DNA from: Lactuca virosa
Taxonomy: Eukaryota; Streptophyta; Magnoliopsida; Asterales; Asteraceae
Assembly (NCBI GenBank): GCA_928212115.1
Contig: CAKMRJ010003334.1
Span: forward strand, 98,434,851 to 98,498,850
DNA: 64,000 nucleotides
Reading direction: 5' to 3'
Part shown: positions 1 through 10,026 of the stretch, piece by piece
Layout of the letters: the number at the start of each line of letters is the position of its first letter
Numbering within the stretch: position 1 is the stretch's first letter
Notes under the pieces: model-generated
What the model was told of the DNA's origin: nothing
The model's input: only the letters and a program-made list of their open reading frames with translations
Databases searched by the model: none
Translations under genes and position numbers: made by a program

Positions 1-481
1 AAAACTCCAAATGTATAAGGAGTGGGACAAAAATAATGAGTGCCATGGAAAGGCTATTTATAGTCTCTAGTTGCTTGGAAAGAAAGCAAATTTGAATAAT
101 TAAATAATCAAATTTAATTTAGAATTCAAATTCCTTCCTTATCCATCCTTTGGACGAAAATCCTAGGCTTATCCATAAGCTGATTTTCGTCCACCTCCAT
201 AAGGATCCAAAATCTTCCATTATCCAACTACCGAACAATTAACATTTAGTCACTGCACCTTTTAATTAACACAAATTAATTCCAGATTAATTTTAATTAA
301 TTCCAAACTAGTTTCTAATTAATTAATCATCACATGAATAATTAATAAACTATATGTATCTCTCTCTCTCTCTCTTATAACATCCTAATACTATTTGTAT
401 CATTGAGGGCAGCCTAAAAAGGACTCTACTATTAATGGATAGTCTTACCAATTAGTTATGACAATGCACACAATTCCAACA
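1..481 (-). mobile_element. Probable copia-type LTR, one end only
   Basis: AT-rich sequence ending at 472-481 in AATTCCAACA, so the minus strand begins TGTTGGAATT, the usual start of a copia LTR (compare the TGTTGG ends at 24724 and 44510). A CT microsatellite lies at about 359-374. The left end is outside the window and no polypurine tract or primer site adjoins it, so the assignment rests on one terminus and composition. It abuts the gypsy relic G0 and probably inserted into it. Confidence 0.35.
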
Positions 482-2739
482 CATACAACATCTCGAATGG
501 ATGCATCCTTATAGTAGGCTCATTATTTGTCCTGATTCCATCATTCTACTAGGCGTGTAGGCTCACTATCCTTCGTGACATCGTCATCTCATATGATTCA
601 CCAACACTGTAACATATCCTCTAATGATTGCATCCTACTCTCATTTTGACTGTCCATCCAAAGATGATACACGATGCTGAAAAGTAATAGGGTACTCATA
701 TCCTTATGTTGCTCCTTTGTCTTCGAATAGACTATGATATCATCACCAAACACCATAACTACCGAGCCATCATGGGTCTACAAACTCAGTTCTTCAGATC
801 CATAAACGTTTTTGGTGTATTAGTGAGACCAAACGACATCAGTAAAAACTCATAATGGCTATATCTCATCCTGAAGGTTGTCTTTTGCACACCATTCCAT
901 TCTCTCACTTTCATCTTATGATAAACTGAATGAAGTTCGATCTTGGAAAACCAAGATGCTTCCTGCAGCTAATCGAAAAAATTATTTATCATTTGAAAGG
1001 ATATCCATTTTTTCATCGTGAGCTTGCTCAAATCCTTAGAATCAATGCACATCCATTGCGATCCATATTTCTCATTCAAAAAGTCTCCACACTCCTTACG
1101 ACAAACTACTTGGCCGAATAAATTCCTTGTCAAATAGCTCCTAAGCTGCAAAGACAACTATTGCACCCCTGGAGGCAGAAACTGAATGGTGCTTTGGCCA
1201 TCGGGACTGCACCTGGAACTAAGTCAAAACTAAAATCAACCTGACGCTCGGGAGGAATGGTTAGAAATTTCTCGGGAAAGTCCCTAACCATGTGTACTTT
1301 AGGGATCTCCCGCTTCTTCTTCTTTTCTCTCATAAAAAATACATAATTCGGAAACCCCGCACACTCATGCTGCAAATACCTCTTGGCCTCGTCGTCGAAT
1401 AGAAATGAAAGATTCTCCTCGCACCCCCACTCTAAATAATCACTTCTCCCCCACTTAAGGTTCGAACTATCACATGTTGTCGCCTGGAATCATTTAGACC
1501 CCCGAACCGCCTTAACCACTCCATGCCAACCTTGATTTTAAGTGACTATGAATAATATAGAATCAAATAGTCCTTCGAATAGTTAACTTCACCCTAAAAC
1601 CATAATCAAACAAGAACATGTAGTCGGGTTAAGTCAAAATTTCTAATCATATGTAATTCAAATCATGCATGGCTCCCAGATGACTTAAATAAACTCCTAA
1701 TAGTCCTACCATTGACTATGATACACCCAAAGCAAGATCAATGTCCTTGAAAACAAAAAACGGCCCAAACGCACAATATGCTCAAGAATATAATAAAACT
1801 ACGACATGAACAAAGTTGACCAAAAACGTACCAATCCACATGTGTAATAACAAGACATAGAGAAAGTATGACATGATCATAACAAGGAATACATACCAGG
1901 AATCATACAAGGTGCCGCTCTCGCTTCCTCACCAGTAATCTGAAAAGATCTGATCATAGCCCTAAGGGACTTTACCCTACCATGATGCCCATCAGTTCAA
2001 TGCAAAGTCACAAGTATTGGAGCCCACACCGTCTTTTATGATATCATGGGGCAATCAGTCTTGACGTGACCCAGCTGATCGCAAAGAACTCCTCAACTCC
2101 TGCTTACAATCTCACATGAAATGACCCTCATATCCATAATTGAAAAAATTAGACGTATATGCATAACAAACACCCATGTATACCTTCCCACACTTACCAC
2201 AACACTCATGGCTCCCCTGTCTTAGCTCCATCTCCACCAGGGGGAACACTCTCTTCCATTAACCAAGTTGTAAAGTTCTCCCATGTCATGGCCTTCCATT
2301 CGTCCGCGGTAGAAGACTGAACAATCCAAGTCCATAAACCCTTCATCGCGCAGTGCAACAGGCTTATTGCGAACCGAGCCCTTGCCTCCTCAGAGCAAAA
2401 ACATATACAGAAGGCACCCACCATCTTCTATATCAATCGCGTGCTAGGAATCAGTTCCCTCATCCCCTTGAATGTGGGAGGCTGACACATATCCAAGTCA
2501 CGGTAAGTGACATCTCTAACCCTTGGTTGCTCAATCCCGATGGCGGCTATAATCTTCTCATCAAACATCTCAAGTATCTTCGCCTTAAATCTTGCAACTG
2601 AAACCGATTTCACCTCTTATAAAGCCCGCGTGACCTCTGAAGAAATCAAATCATACATGTTTGAATCACTTGGATCTGATCCCCTTTGCCAACCTGAGCA
2701 TGAACCTGAATCGCTCCCTTCCTGACTGGTGATCACCAT
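482..2739 (-). pseudogene. G0: decayed Ty3/gypsy gag-pol relic
   Basis: On the minus strand, gag begins at 2739 (MVITSQEGSDSGS), and capsid-like sequence follows at 2206-2613 (PPTFKG, EEARARFAISLL, TWENFTTW). A broken zinc-knuckle region lies near 2090-2200 and a protease linker near 1400-1560 (GMEWL-like, VRTLSGGE). Reverse transcriptase starts at 969-1375 (IPPERQVDFSFDLVPGA, MCIDSKDLSKLT) and its catalytic box FGDDIIVYSK is at about 735-760. The next residues resemble the integrase segment HPQTDGQSERTIQTLEDML (655-610), so RNase H and most of integrase are missing. Every domain carries stops and frameshifts. Domain identity follows from similarity to the better preserved G3 pol in this window. 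It cannot make protein. Confidence 0.8.
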
Positions 2740-2861
2740 ACTACAGATTTAGATGAAAACCGATTACAATCAATTATACATAGTGATATCCCCACACTAC
2801 TACCCATCTACCATATCCTCATAACCCTTGTGACCTCTCTTGACCCAAGTACGTATATTGT

Positions 2862-4754
2862 TGTAACACCGAAAATTTCCAAACAAAATTTTCATTTTAA
2901 ATTCATATAAATCTCATAACGCATTTCACAAAATCTCATTTATTTAATTTACAAAACGCATCTCCATAATTGTTTGTTTAATAATCCAGGATCCACAAAA
3001 CATAACTCTTTTTCTGGTGTGTACAATCGAGCCGGTGCCTTCCTGTGATCCTGAGAAAACCTAAAACAAATAACACATAACACGGTAAGCACGAAGCTTA
3101 GTGAGTTCCCCAAAATACCACACACATGTCAGTAGCCTCTCATGGCTATACTCAGATAAGACCCTCCGGTCAATGTGTCTCAGTAGGGCCTTCCGGTCCC
3201 AGAACTCAGGTGGACCCTCCGGTCCTAACTCAACAAGCTCATAATAACAATACTCAACATAAATCACAGAGACATAATGCAGAATATCACAATACACAAA
3301 TAAGCACATAAGACGTCTCAGTCACACAAGGATACCACTCATGGTAAGTATAGTGAGAAGACTCACCTCGGATGACGAACAACTCCTATAGACGCTGCTG
3401 CTACGCACCGGCCACCAACTCTGCCCAAACCCACAATTATCCCAATTAGGAACTAAGTCCAAAACTCTCACTCATTAGGTCTAAAGGTAGTCCACTAACC
3501 AGCCCATCAATGGCCTAAAACCCATTGGGCCCACCAAGGCCCAATAATAGATGGGCTCTCCCAAGGCCCAATTCTCAATCTAAATGGTAAGCCCAACTCA
3601 AGGGCCCAAAGCACAATATAATATTTCTCTGCTCAAAGTCTCTAATACACAAGCCCAAACATCCAGGCCCAACCCTTAAGGCCCATTAACAAATTCAGCC
3701 CAAAAGCTCACAGTGGGGTTACGCGGGGCGTACCTCCCTTGGTACGCTCAGCGTACCCTAGCATGCACGAATCTGATCGGGGACACCAACCCAGTATGCG
3801 GGGCGTACTGGAATTACACTGGGCGTACGCCCAACTTTGCTTAGTCCATTCTCTTGGTCTTAATCCGTTAAGACCTTAGCTCATTTCTCAGATCTGAACC
3901 CCCTAATAGCTCTTCCTCCATAAAGTCAGTGACTTTAAGCCTTTGCATGGCTGATAAGGTCACAAACACACAAAACTCTTACTTTCTTAACTCAAGATGC
4001 TCATATCTCATGCATGGGCTGATTCTCACGTTCAAGACCTCATTTTTATGGATCCTCTCCACTAGAGACACTTAAAAGGACATATATTAAGCTCTGGAGT
4101 GCAACAACTCATAAAGCCTCAAGCTTTGGGACCAAAAACCCTAAAATTGACCATAACATGCACAAAACAAAAGGATGGGAAAGCTTTGAGCTTTATACCT
4201 TCAAATGATGCTCCAACCACAGAAAAGCTCAGATCCAAAGCCTGGAATCCAACTGTATTCTCTTCCATGACCCTTCTTCACTCTAATAATCCTACAAGAA
4301 CACTTAAAAACTCACAATGGTCACACACAAGCTCAAGAACGAGGATTAGGGTTTGAGAGGGTTTATTGACTGAGGATGGTGGCCAGGAATGAGGCCATCT
4401 CATTCTTTATATAGAGACACTCCCCTCAATTAGGGTTTTCTTTCTGTGCCTAGTACGCCCAGCGTACTAGGTGGCTCCGCTTCATTTTCACGCTGATGAG
4501 TACGCTAAGGGTACACACATGTACGCCCAGCGTACTCAGCTGTCACTTTTCTTAATTAAGGGACTTATCTCGCCAAGACTTCAAACTATCATAACTTCCT
4601 CGTTATACTTCCGTTTCCCATGAACCTCATATCCATGGAAAGGCGACAAGAAGCCCTACGCTTCTAGCAACTCGTCGCTGCCCCGAGGCTTCCACATGCT
4701 CGGGTTGCGGACCACGAACCTTAAATCACGGACGACCCAAAACAGGATGTTACA
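2862..4754 (-). mobile_element. G0 5' LTR
   Basis: On the minus strand the LTR runs TGTAACATCCTG (4754) to GGTGTTACA (2862), 1893 bp. The gag start lies 120 bp inside it, which makes it the 5' LTR. A clear iMet primer site is not visible at 2840-2861, so that site has decayed. The LTR contains short hairpins around GACC..GGTC (3158-3225), the conserved AACTCACTAAGC-type block (3085-3117), GGCCCA-rich DNA (3440-3720) and GTACGC..GCGTAC palindromes (3741-3757, 4450-4470, 4521-4535). Open frames inside it are incidental. The partner LTR is not in the window. Confidence 0.8.
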
Positions 4755-5847
4755 ATTGTGCTTCTGGTAGTATTGGCCTATACTACCTTTTTTAAATACA
4801 CATTCGTAAAAGTTGAATCATTAAAAATATACAGTAGAGAATGAACAGTCACATTACATTGCATACATAACTAGAAAAACCAACCAAATAGGATGTCAAA
4901 TGAAACATGCATTCTCCCAACAAGCTGTAATGAAACCGACACATAATTTGGTAGAAAGTGAAGACATAAACCTCTCCATCTACCACTAAATACTATATAA
5001 AATATCAAAAGTTATAAGCTACATGACTTTAACATATTATTCTAAACACTCAAAATGCTTAAAATATTTATTGGACAAGAGAAGACTGTGGTCATTATAG
5101 ATTTCGGATGAATATTATGATGCTACTTCTATAGACGATCTCAACATGCGAGAGATGATTGTGGTTGTTAAAGATTATCTATAATTTTCGTTATGAGCAT
5201 CTTATACTTCATATATGTTATATCGTTCTTTGACTATAGAAAAATTAATCCTTTTAAGTTGTATGTTGGTCTTCTCATGCAACACTAATGATTAACTGAA
5301 AGCTTCATAGTACGGTCATATGTTTTTTTCCTTTTGTGATTTTTTAAGCTATTTGTTTTCCTTATTAAAACCAATAGATAAAAAAGGGAAATTGAGTAAT
5401 CTAACCATATTTTGGGTTATTTTTAAATATAACCAAGTTTTTTTTTTTGAAAACTAATTTCGGACTCGAATACCAGACCAAGCCCAATCGTATATATATG
5501 AGTCCCACAAAAAAAATCCGGAATACACAATCCGGAATTAGCAGATCCGAAGCACGATCTACCCGTATTTCAGACCAAATTTTGAATATGGATTCGTCAA
5601 ACCAAGTAAGTTCTACACTTTAAGTTACTTTGCATTTGATTTTTTGAAACGATTTACGTATTTAAGAATTGTCTGGAATGGTCTAGAACACGAAGAACAA
5701 GTCCAGAACAACTCCAGAATATCTGGATCATCCTTTTTTTAATCTTTTTCTTGTTGTACGTGTATGAATGTTATGTAAGTACTTTGTATTGTGTTTCTGA
5801 TCGATTGTTTTAGTCCGGAATAAGATATTGTAGGGGTTCCAGAATGG
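4755..5847. other. AT-rich spacer with TCCGGAA-type motifs
   Basis: No gene or recognisable transposon protein. From about 5510 the sequence carries repeated TCCGGAA or near variants (5518, 5532, 5545 and, weaker, 5670-5730), continued beyond the hAT-like insertion at 6580-6650. They may be subterminal repeats of an unrecognised DNA transposon. 4755-5450 shows only AT-rich sequence. Confidence 0.4.
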
Positions 5848-6100
5848 TAGGGGTGAGCAAAACCGAACCCGGAAACCAAAAAACCAAAAAAAAACCGATA
5901 AAATCGAAACCGAGAAACCAAAACTGAAGCATAAACCGGTAATTTGGGTTTAGATTTTTTGAAAACCAAAAATTTCGGTTTCGGTTCGGTTTTTCGGTTT
6001 GGTAAAACCGAAAGAAACCAAACCGAACCGATTATATATATTTATAAAAATATATAATTTATATATAAATATAAACATGTTTAGCGAAGTAATGTCAAAA

Positions 6101-6200
6101 GCATGAGCTGGTTTAGGTGGGTAAGGCTCTAGCGTGTTTTTCTGGAGGTTTCAAGGTCAAAACTTGTGTCCAATATTTTACTTCTTTTATTTTCGCATCT
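6101..6200 (+). repeat. SINE-like fragment with Pol III boxes
   Basis: Within the hAT-like element, GCTGGTTTAGGTGGG (6107-6121) resembles a tRNA-type box A and GGTTTCAAGGTC (6147-6158) a degenerate box B, with a gap close to the usual one. The phrase AAGGCTCTAGCGTG between them also resembles the head of plant tRNA-derived SINEs. No clear 3' tail or target duplication, so this may be a relic or a coincidence. Confidence 0.3.
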
Positions 6201-6306
6201 AGATAAAACCTATCCCATATCGGCACATGATTGAAACATAGTTACATATGCTCGCCTACATAAGCACAACATTCCTCCTCTTCAATTTTATTAAGCTATT
6301 AGCTTT

Positions 6307-6360
6307 GTCCCACATCGCTTGAGGGATTAATGTAGAAGCCATCTCACTTCTATATAAGTG
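6307..6360 (+). promoter_or_regulatory. snRNA-type promoter: USE plus TATA
   Basis: GTCCCACATCG at 6307-6317 is an exact match to the plant snRNA upstream sequence element (consensus RTCCCACATCG). TATATAAG starts at 6351, leaving 33 bp between them, the spacing known for Pol II-type plant snRNA genes. No snRNA sequence is recognisable downstream (6380-6560). A weaker TCCCATATCG occurs at about 6211. Function is inferred from motif and spacing only. Confidence 0.45.
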
Positions 6361-6713
6361 AGGATATGAAATGATAGAAAAATGGTTTCAGGTTTGGTTT
6401 AACTCATAAACCGAAACCGAACCCAAAAACTTGATTTAGAAACCGATAAACCGTAAAATCGAACCCACGGGTTTAGGGTCGGTTAGGGTTCAATTCTTTA
6501 GAAACCGACGTTCATCGGTTTGGGTTCGGTTTTAGGGCAAAACCGACCCATACTCAACCCTACGAATTGGTAATGTAGGTCCGGAACACAATGAACGTGG
6601 TCCGGAACCTCATGATCTATTCCGGAATGATGATCCGGAATAACTACAATATATAATTTTTTTTCTAAGTATTGTTTAATAACTCATGTTAGTCCAAAGA
6701 CGAGTTAGCGTGA

Positions 6714-7611
6714 ATGTTAAAAAAAATGGGTTTTACGGACGACGAAGTTGTATTCCATTTACATGAGCTTTCGGAATTGCGTCCGATAAAGGTAAAATCG
6801 AAAAACAATAATTTTATAATTATAATTTATTTTTACGGTAATGTATTAAAATGTTGTTGGAATTTTGTTTTTGCAGATAAAAAACGACGATGTTGAGTTT
6901 CAAAATAAGATAAAAAAAAATAAACAAGCAAAGGCACCCATAAAATTAAGAAAAAAATCAGAAAGTGTATTAAAACTTAAATTGAAAGCAGATAGGATTC
7001 CGAAAGATAACACCGGAGCAAGTGCCGACAAACCTATTATGATAGCCTAGTTGCAATTATGTTTGTTTTTGTTATGAATATGTTTTAGGAAGTGTTTATT
7101 ATTATTATTAAATACTTTTATGGACATTGGTTTTTAAATAGTATATTAATATAATTTAGGTATATTCTATTTTCAGTCTCCAACATCCAGTGACTTGAAC
7201 GATGAGGATGAGTTGCCTATAGAGTATGTTATACCACGTCTTGAAGACGAGCAATGACGTCTTGTTTTGTACGATTGCATTAGAAATGATTCGTGATTAT
7301 CAACGTGCTAAACAACGAATGATAATATTGGAAATCCCATTACCGCCTTCACCAGTTGAGGACCGGAGAAAAGTAGCATTGTATAATATGCAAATGCTCC
7401 TCATTACCATGTCTGAAGATATATGACAATTTTTAAACACAATGAACATCATCGAAGAAACACGTAGGACAACTCCAACAATAGAAGATCGAGTCGAATT
7501 GACTGATAATGGTTTCGAACTAATTGAGACCTACATGAAATTGTTTGAAAATCATGTAGACACGGCTAGTTTGCATCGGATGCAAGTTCCCAGTTATCGG
7601 CAAGAAATGTA
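6714..7611 (+). pseudogene. Unidentified gene fragment with introns, broken
   Basis: Not recognised. Exon-like piece 6714-6791 (MLKKMGFTDDEVVFHLHELS) ends at AAG|GTAAAA. The sequence resumes in phase after TTTTTGCAG at 6877 with a lysine-rich stretch (IKNDDVEFQNKIKKN) to a stop at 7050. A further TTTTCAG at 7176 precedes SPTSSDLNDEDELPIEYVIP. From 7226 another frame runs through MIRDYQRAKQRMIILEIPLP and PPSPVEDRRKVALYN to a TGA at 7424-7426, then continues in the same frame to 7611. The clean 85-bp intron suggests a once-real gene or transposase; the frame change near 7250 and the in-frame stop show it is dead. Its place next to TCCGGAA repeats allows a captured fragment in a DNA transposon. 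Confidence 0.4.
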
Positions 7612-8128
7612 ATCAAATTTTAAATATGGATATTGTAATGTCTTTTTAAATTAAATTTTGTAAAAGGAACGGTATGATTATCTAAAATGATAATTATCAT
7701 TTATCATTAACATTATTGCAAAGAGCGTTATAAAACCTAATACATACTTATATTGGTTTCCACAAATTAGGAAATTGTAAGGGATATGTATTTTGTTACC
7801 GATCAATAAAATCTCCTCTATGTAACACCCCAAAATATGGAGGTAAAAATTTCATTTTTAAAACAACCAAAACACCTATTTATCATTTATTCAAACACTT
7901 AAAGGTATTTTATAATAAAAACAGTTATCAGAGTACAATCTCAAAATCACAAGGTTGCGGAAAATATGGGTGTATGCGTTGCGATCAAGTCGGGCCTTTC
8001 CCTTTCGAAACGGAAGTACCTGAAACCATAAACAACAACGTTAAGCACAAATCTTAGTGAGTTCTCCAAAATACCAAATACCATACATATCATACATATC
8101 ATACATATCTTACAAGCAATAGAAGGTG

Positions 8129-8393
8129 CTATGTGCCAACCATAGTCTTGCCATTATGCCACGAGCCGTATCATGGTCTTTCCTTGCCAGGCCGGGGACA
8201 AAACCCTGGGTCTTACAGAAAAGTGCCAGGAGCCACCTCCTGGTCTTCCATGCGAGCATCACAAAGACAACTAACATACAATCTACAACTAACTATCTAC
8301 TTAACTGCCAGGGTCCGAACCCTGGTCTTGCATACTGATTTCCCAGGAGCCACCTCCGGGTCTTTCATACAAATGCCAAGGGCCACCCCTTGG
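8129..8393 (-). repeat. G1 LTR stem-loop series
   Basis: At least five units have perfect inverted arms of different sequence: CTATG/CATAG (8129-8145), CCAGG/CCTGG (8187-8209), CCAGGA/TCCTGG (8226-8243), CCAGGGT/ACCCTGG (8308-8325) and CCAAGGG/CCCTTGG (8376-8393). Most are framed on the sense strand by AAGAC before the stem and GGCA after it. A similar, slightly diverged series lies in the 5' LTR at 57410-57665. Confidence 0.7.
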
Positions 8394-8683
8394 TCTTCCA
8401 ATAACATAAGCCAATGGGCCGGCATTGGTGCCTTTGACCCATAGTACAATGAGGAGAATCACCTCAGATAGCTGAAACCCACGGATAGATCTCTGACTGG
8501 AGATCCACTAAAATCCACGCGCTATTAAATACCAAAATGACGACCAATTAATAACTAGGTCCTGACTCACGCTAAGAGTCCAAATTAGGGTAAAATACCT
8601 TTTTACCCTTCCTCTATCTTGGCCCAAGGCCAAGGCCCGATCCAAAAACTCCAAAAGCCCAAAATCTAAAAAAGTACCCAAGG

Positions 8684-9411
8684 CCCAAATATGGCTCAAT
8701 TTTCCAAATTAGGCCCAATCCCTTTCATGAGCCTTCACTCAAGAGGCCCAATCGAAGTCTTACTCAGTCTGTACGCGCATCGTATTGCTTAAAGGGCTTG
8801 TACGTGCAACGTACATGCTTGTACGCCCCGCATACTCACCAGCTTCGCCAACTTTCCCACTTCATCTCTTAATCCAATAAGACTTCGATCCAAAATCAGA
8901 TTTCACTTCCCTAAGGTGGTTAATCACATAAAGTTGCCAACTTTATGTGCATGCATGGCTAAATGGGGCTCTAGAGCTCAAAAGAGCTTAATAAATGACT
9001 TAATACATGCATGAGACCAAAATCACCTTAAAGTTTGCACCTTTATTCCCAAATATGGCTCAATTTTCCAAATTAGGCCCAATCTGTTTCATGAGCCTTC
9101 ACCCAAGAGGCCCAATCGAAGTCTTACTCAGCCTGTGCGCGCATCGTATTGCTTAAAGGGCTTGTACGCGCAACGTACATGCTTGTACGCCCCGCGTACT
9201 CACCAGCTTCGCCAACTTTCCCACTTCATCTCTTAATCCAATAAGACTTCGATCCAAACTCAGATTTCACTTCCCTAAGGTGGTTAATCACATAAAGTTT
9301 CCAACTTTATGTGCATGCATGGCTAAATGGGGCACTAGAGCTCAAAAGAGCTTAATAAATGACTTAATACATGAATGAGACCAAAATCACCATAAAGTTT
9401 GCACCTTTATG
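8684..9411 (-). repeat. 364-bp tandem duplication in G1 LTR
   Basis: 8684-9047 and 9048-9411 are near-identical copies beginning CCCAAATATGGCTCAATTTT and ending at a CACCTTTAT(T/G) junction. The second copy shows only scattered substitutions, so the duplication is much younger than the LTR. Not testable in the 5' LTR, which is cut at 58422. Confidence 0.85.
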
Positions 9412-10011
9412 CCCAAGGAACCCTTAATATGTCCAAATATATAAGGCTAAGCTCCAAAAACGACCTTAAATCCCAATCACCAACCAAAAGGACCAAGATG
9501 ACCAAAAACATGCTAAGGAGTAGATCTAAGAAATGAAATGGCAAGGTTTGAACTTTATACCTCACAAGCCACCAAAAGAAGGTGCTAAAGCTGGATCTCA
9601 AAGCCCTCCTCTAAAAATGAGTCTTCAAGCTTCTTCTTCCTCCTCTAGATGCACAAAACCCTCCACAAAAGCTTCTCAAGAGCTCAAAATCACCAAACAT
9701 AGGCTAAGGAATAAATTAGGGTTTTCAAGGGTGAGGAGGCTGGTTAAAAAAAGCCAAAAAGAGGCTAACTTATGGCTTATATAAGATACAACCCCGAAAA
9801 TAGGGTTTTCTTTTCCACCTCGTACGCCATGCGTACTCCTCGTACGCCCAATGTACAAGGCCTCATACCCGCGACCATCGTCCATTAGTACGCTAAGAGT
9901 ACACATGATGTACGCCCCGTATACTAGCTTCTCAGCTACTACGCTAAGCGTACCCTATGGTACACCTCGCGTACTACTTATAAGGGCCAAATTGCAATTC
10001 CAAGCGTTACA

Positions 10012-10026
10012 ACTCTCCCCCACTTA
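10012..10026 (-). other. G1 polypurine tract
   Basis: On the minus strand AAGTGGGGGAGAG lies immediately before the LTR start TGTAACGC. This is the plus-strand primer position for a minus-strand gypsy element. A second similar tract (AAGTGGGGGAGAA, about 11506-11518) sits inside the non-coding region and has no LTR next to it. Confidence 0.7.

Larger units (their letters stand above)
5848..6562. mobile_element. Non-autonomous hAT-like element
   Basis: 715 bp with inverted ends: TAGGGGTGAGCAAAACCGA on the left and, inverted, TAGGGTTGAGTATGGGTCGG on the right. Both flanks are dominated by degenerate AACCGAAACC/GGTTTCGGTT repeats forming a long imperfect inverted repeat. Eight-base flanks CAGAATGG and CGAATTGG match only in part, so a hAT 8-bp duplication is possible but eroded. 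No transposase. The TAGGGGTGAGCA terminus is known from plant hAT non-autonomous families; that family link is from memory. Confidence 0.65.
7821..10011 (-). mobile_element. G1 3' LTR
   Basis: 2191 bp; on the minus strand it runs TGTAACGCTTGG (10011) to GGGGTGTTACA (7821). A polypurine tract on the minus strand directly precedes it at 10012-10026, and minus-strand gag lies above, so it is the 3' LTR. The partner 5' LTR begins at 57099 and matches it closely over 57099-58422. Left flank CTCTA (7816-7820) is the candidate target duplication; the other flank is outside the window. Inside: the conserved LTR block (8040-8073), a stem-loop series (8129-8393), a 364-bp tandem duplication (8684-9411) and GTACGC palindromes (9822-9856). 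Confidence 0.85.

Noticed and set aside
6307..6560. A real snRNA gene
   Set aside because: Promoter-like elements are present but no U1, U2, U4 or U5 sequence was recognised at the expected start.
8133..8444. Plus-strand 103-codon frame, partly repeated at 57411-57680
   Set aside because: Its recurrence only reflects that both are copies of the G1 LTR. The sequence is the stem-loop series, on the antisense strand.
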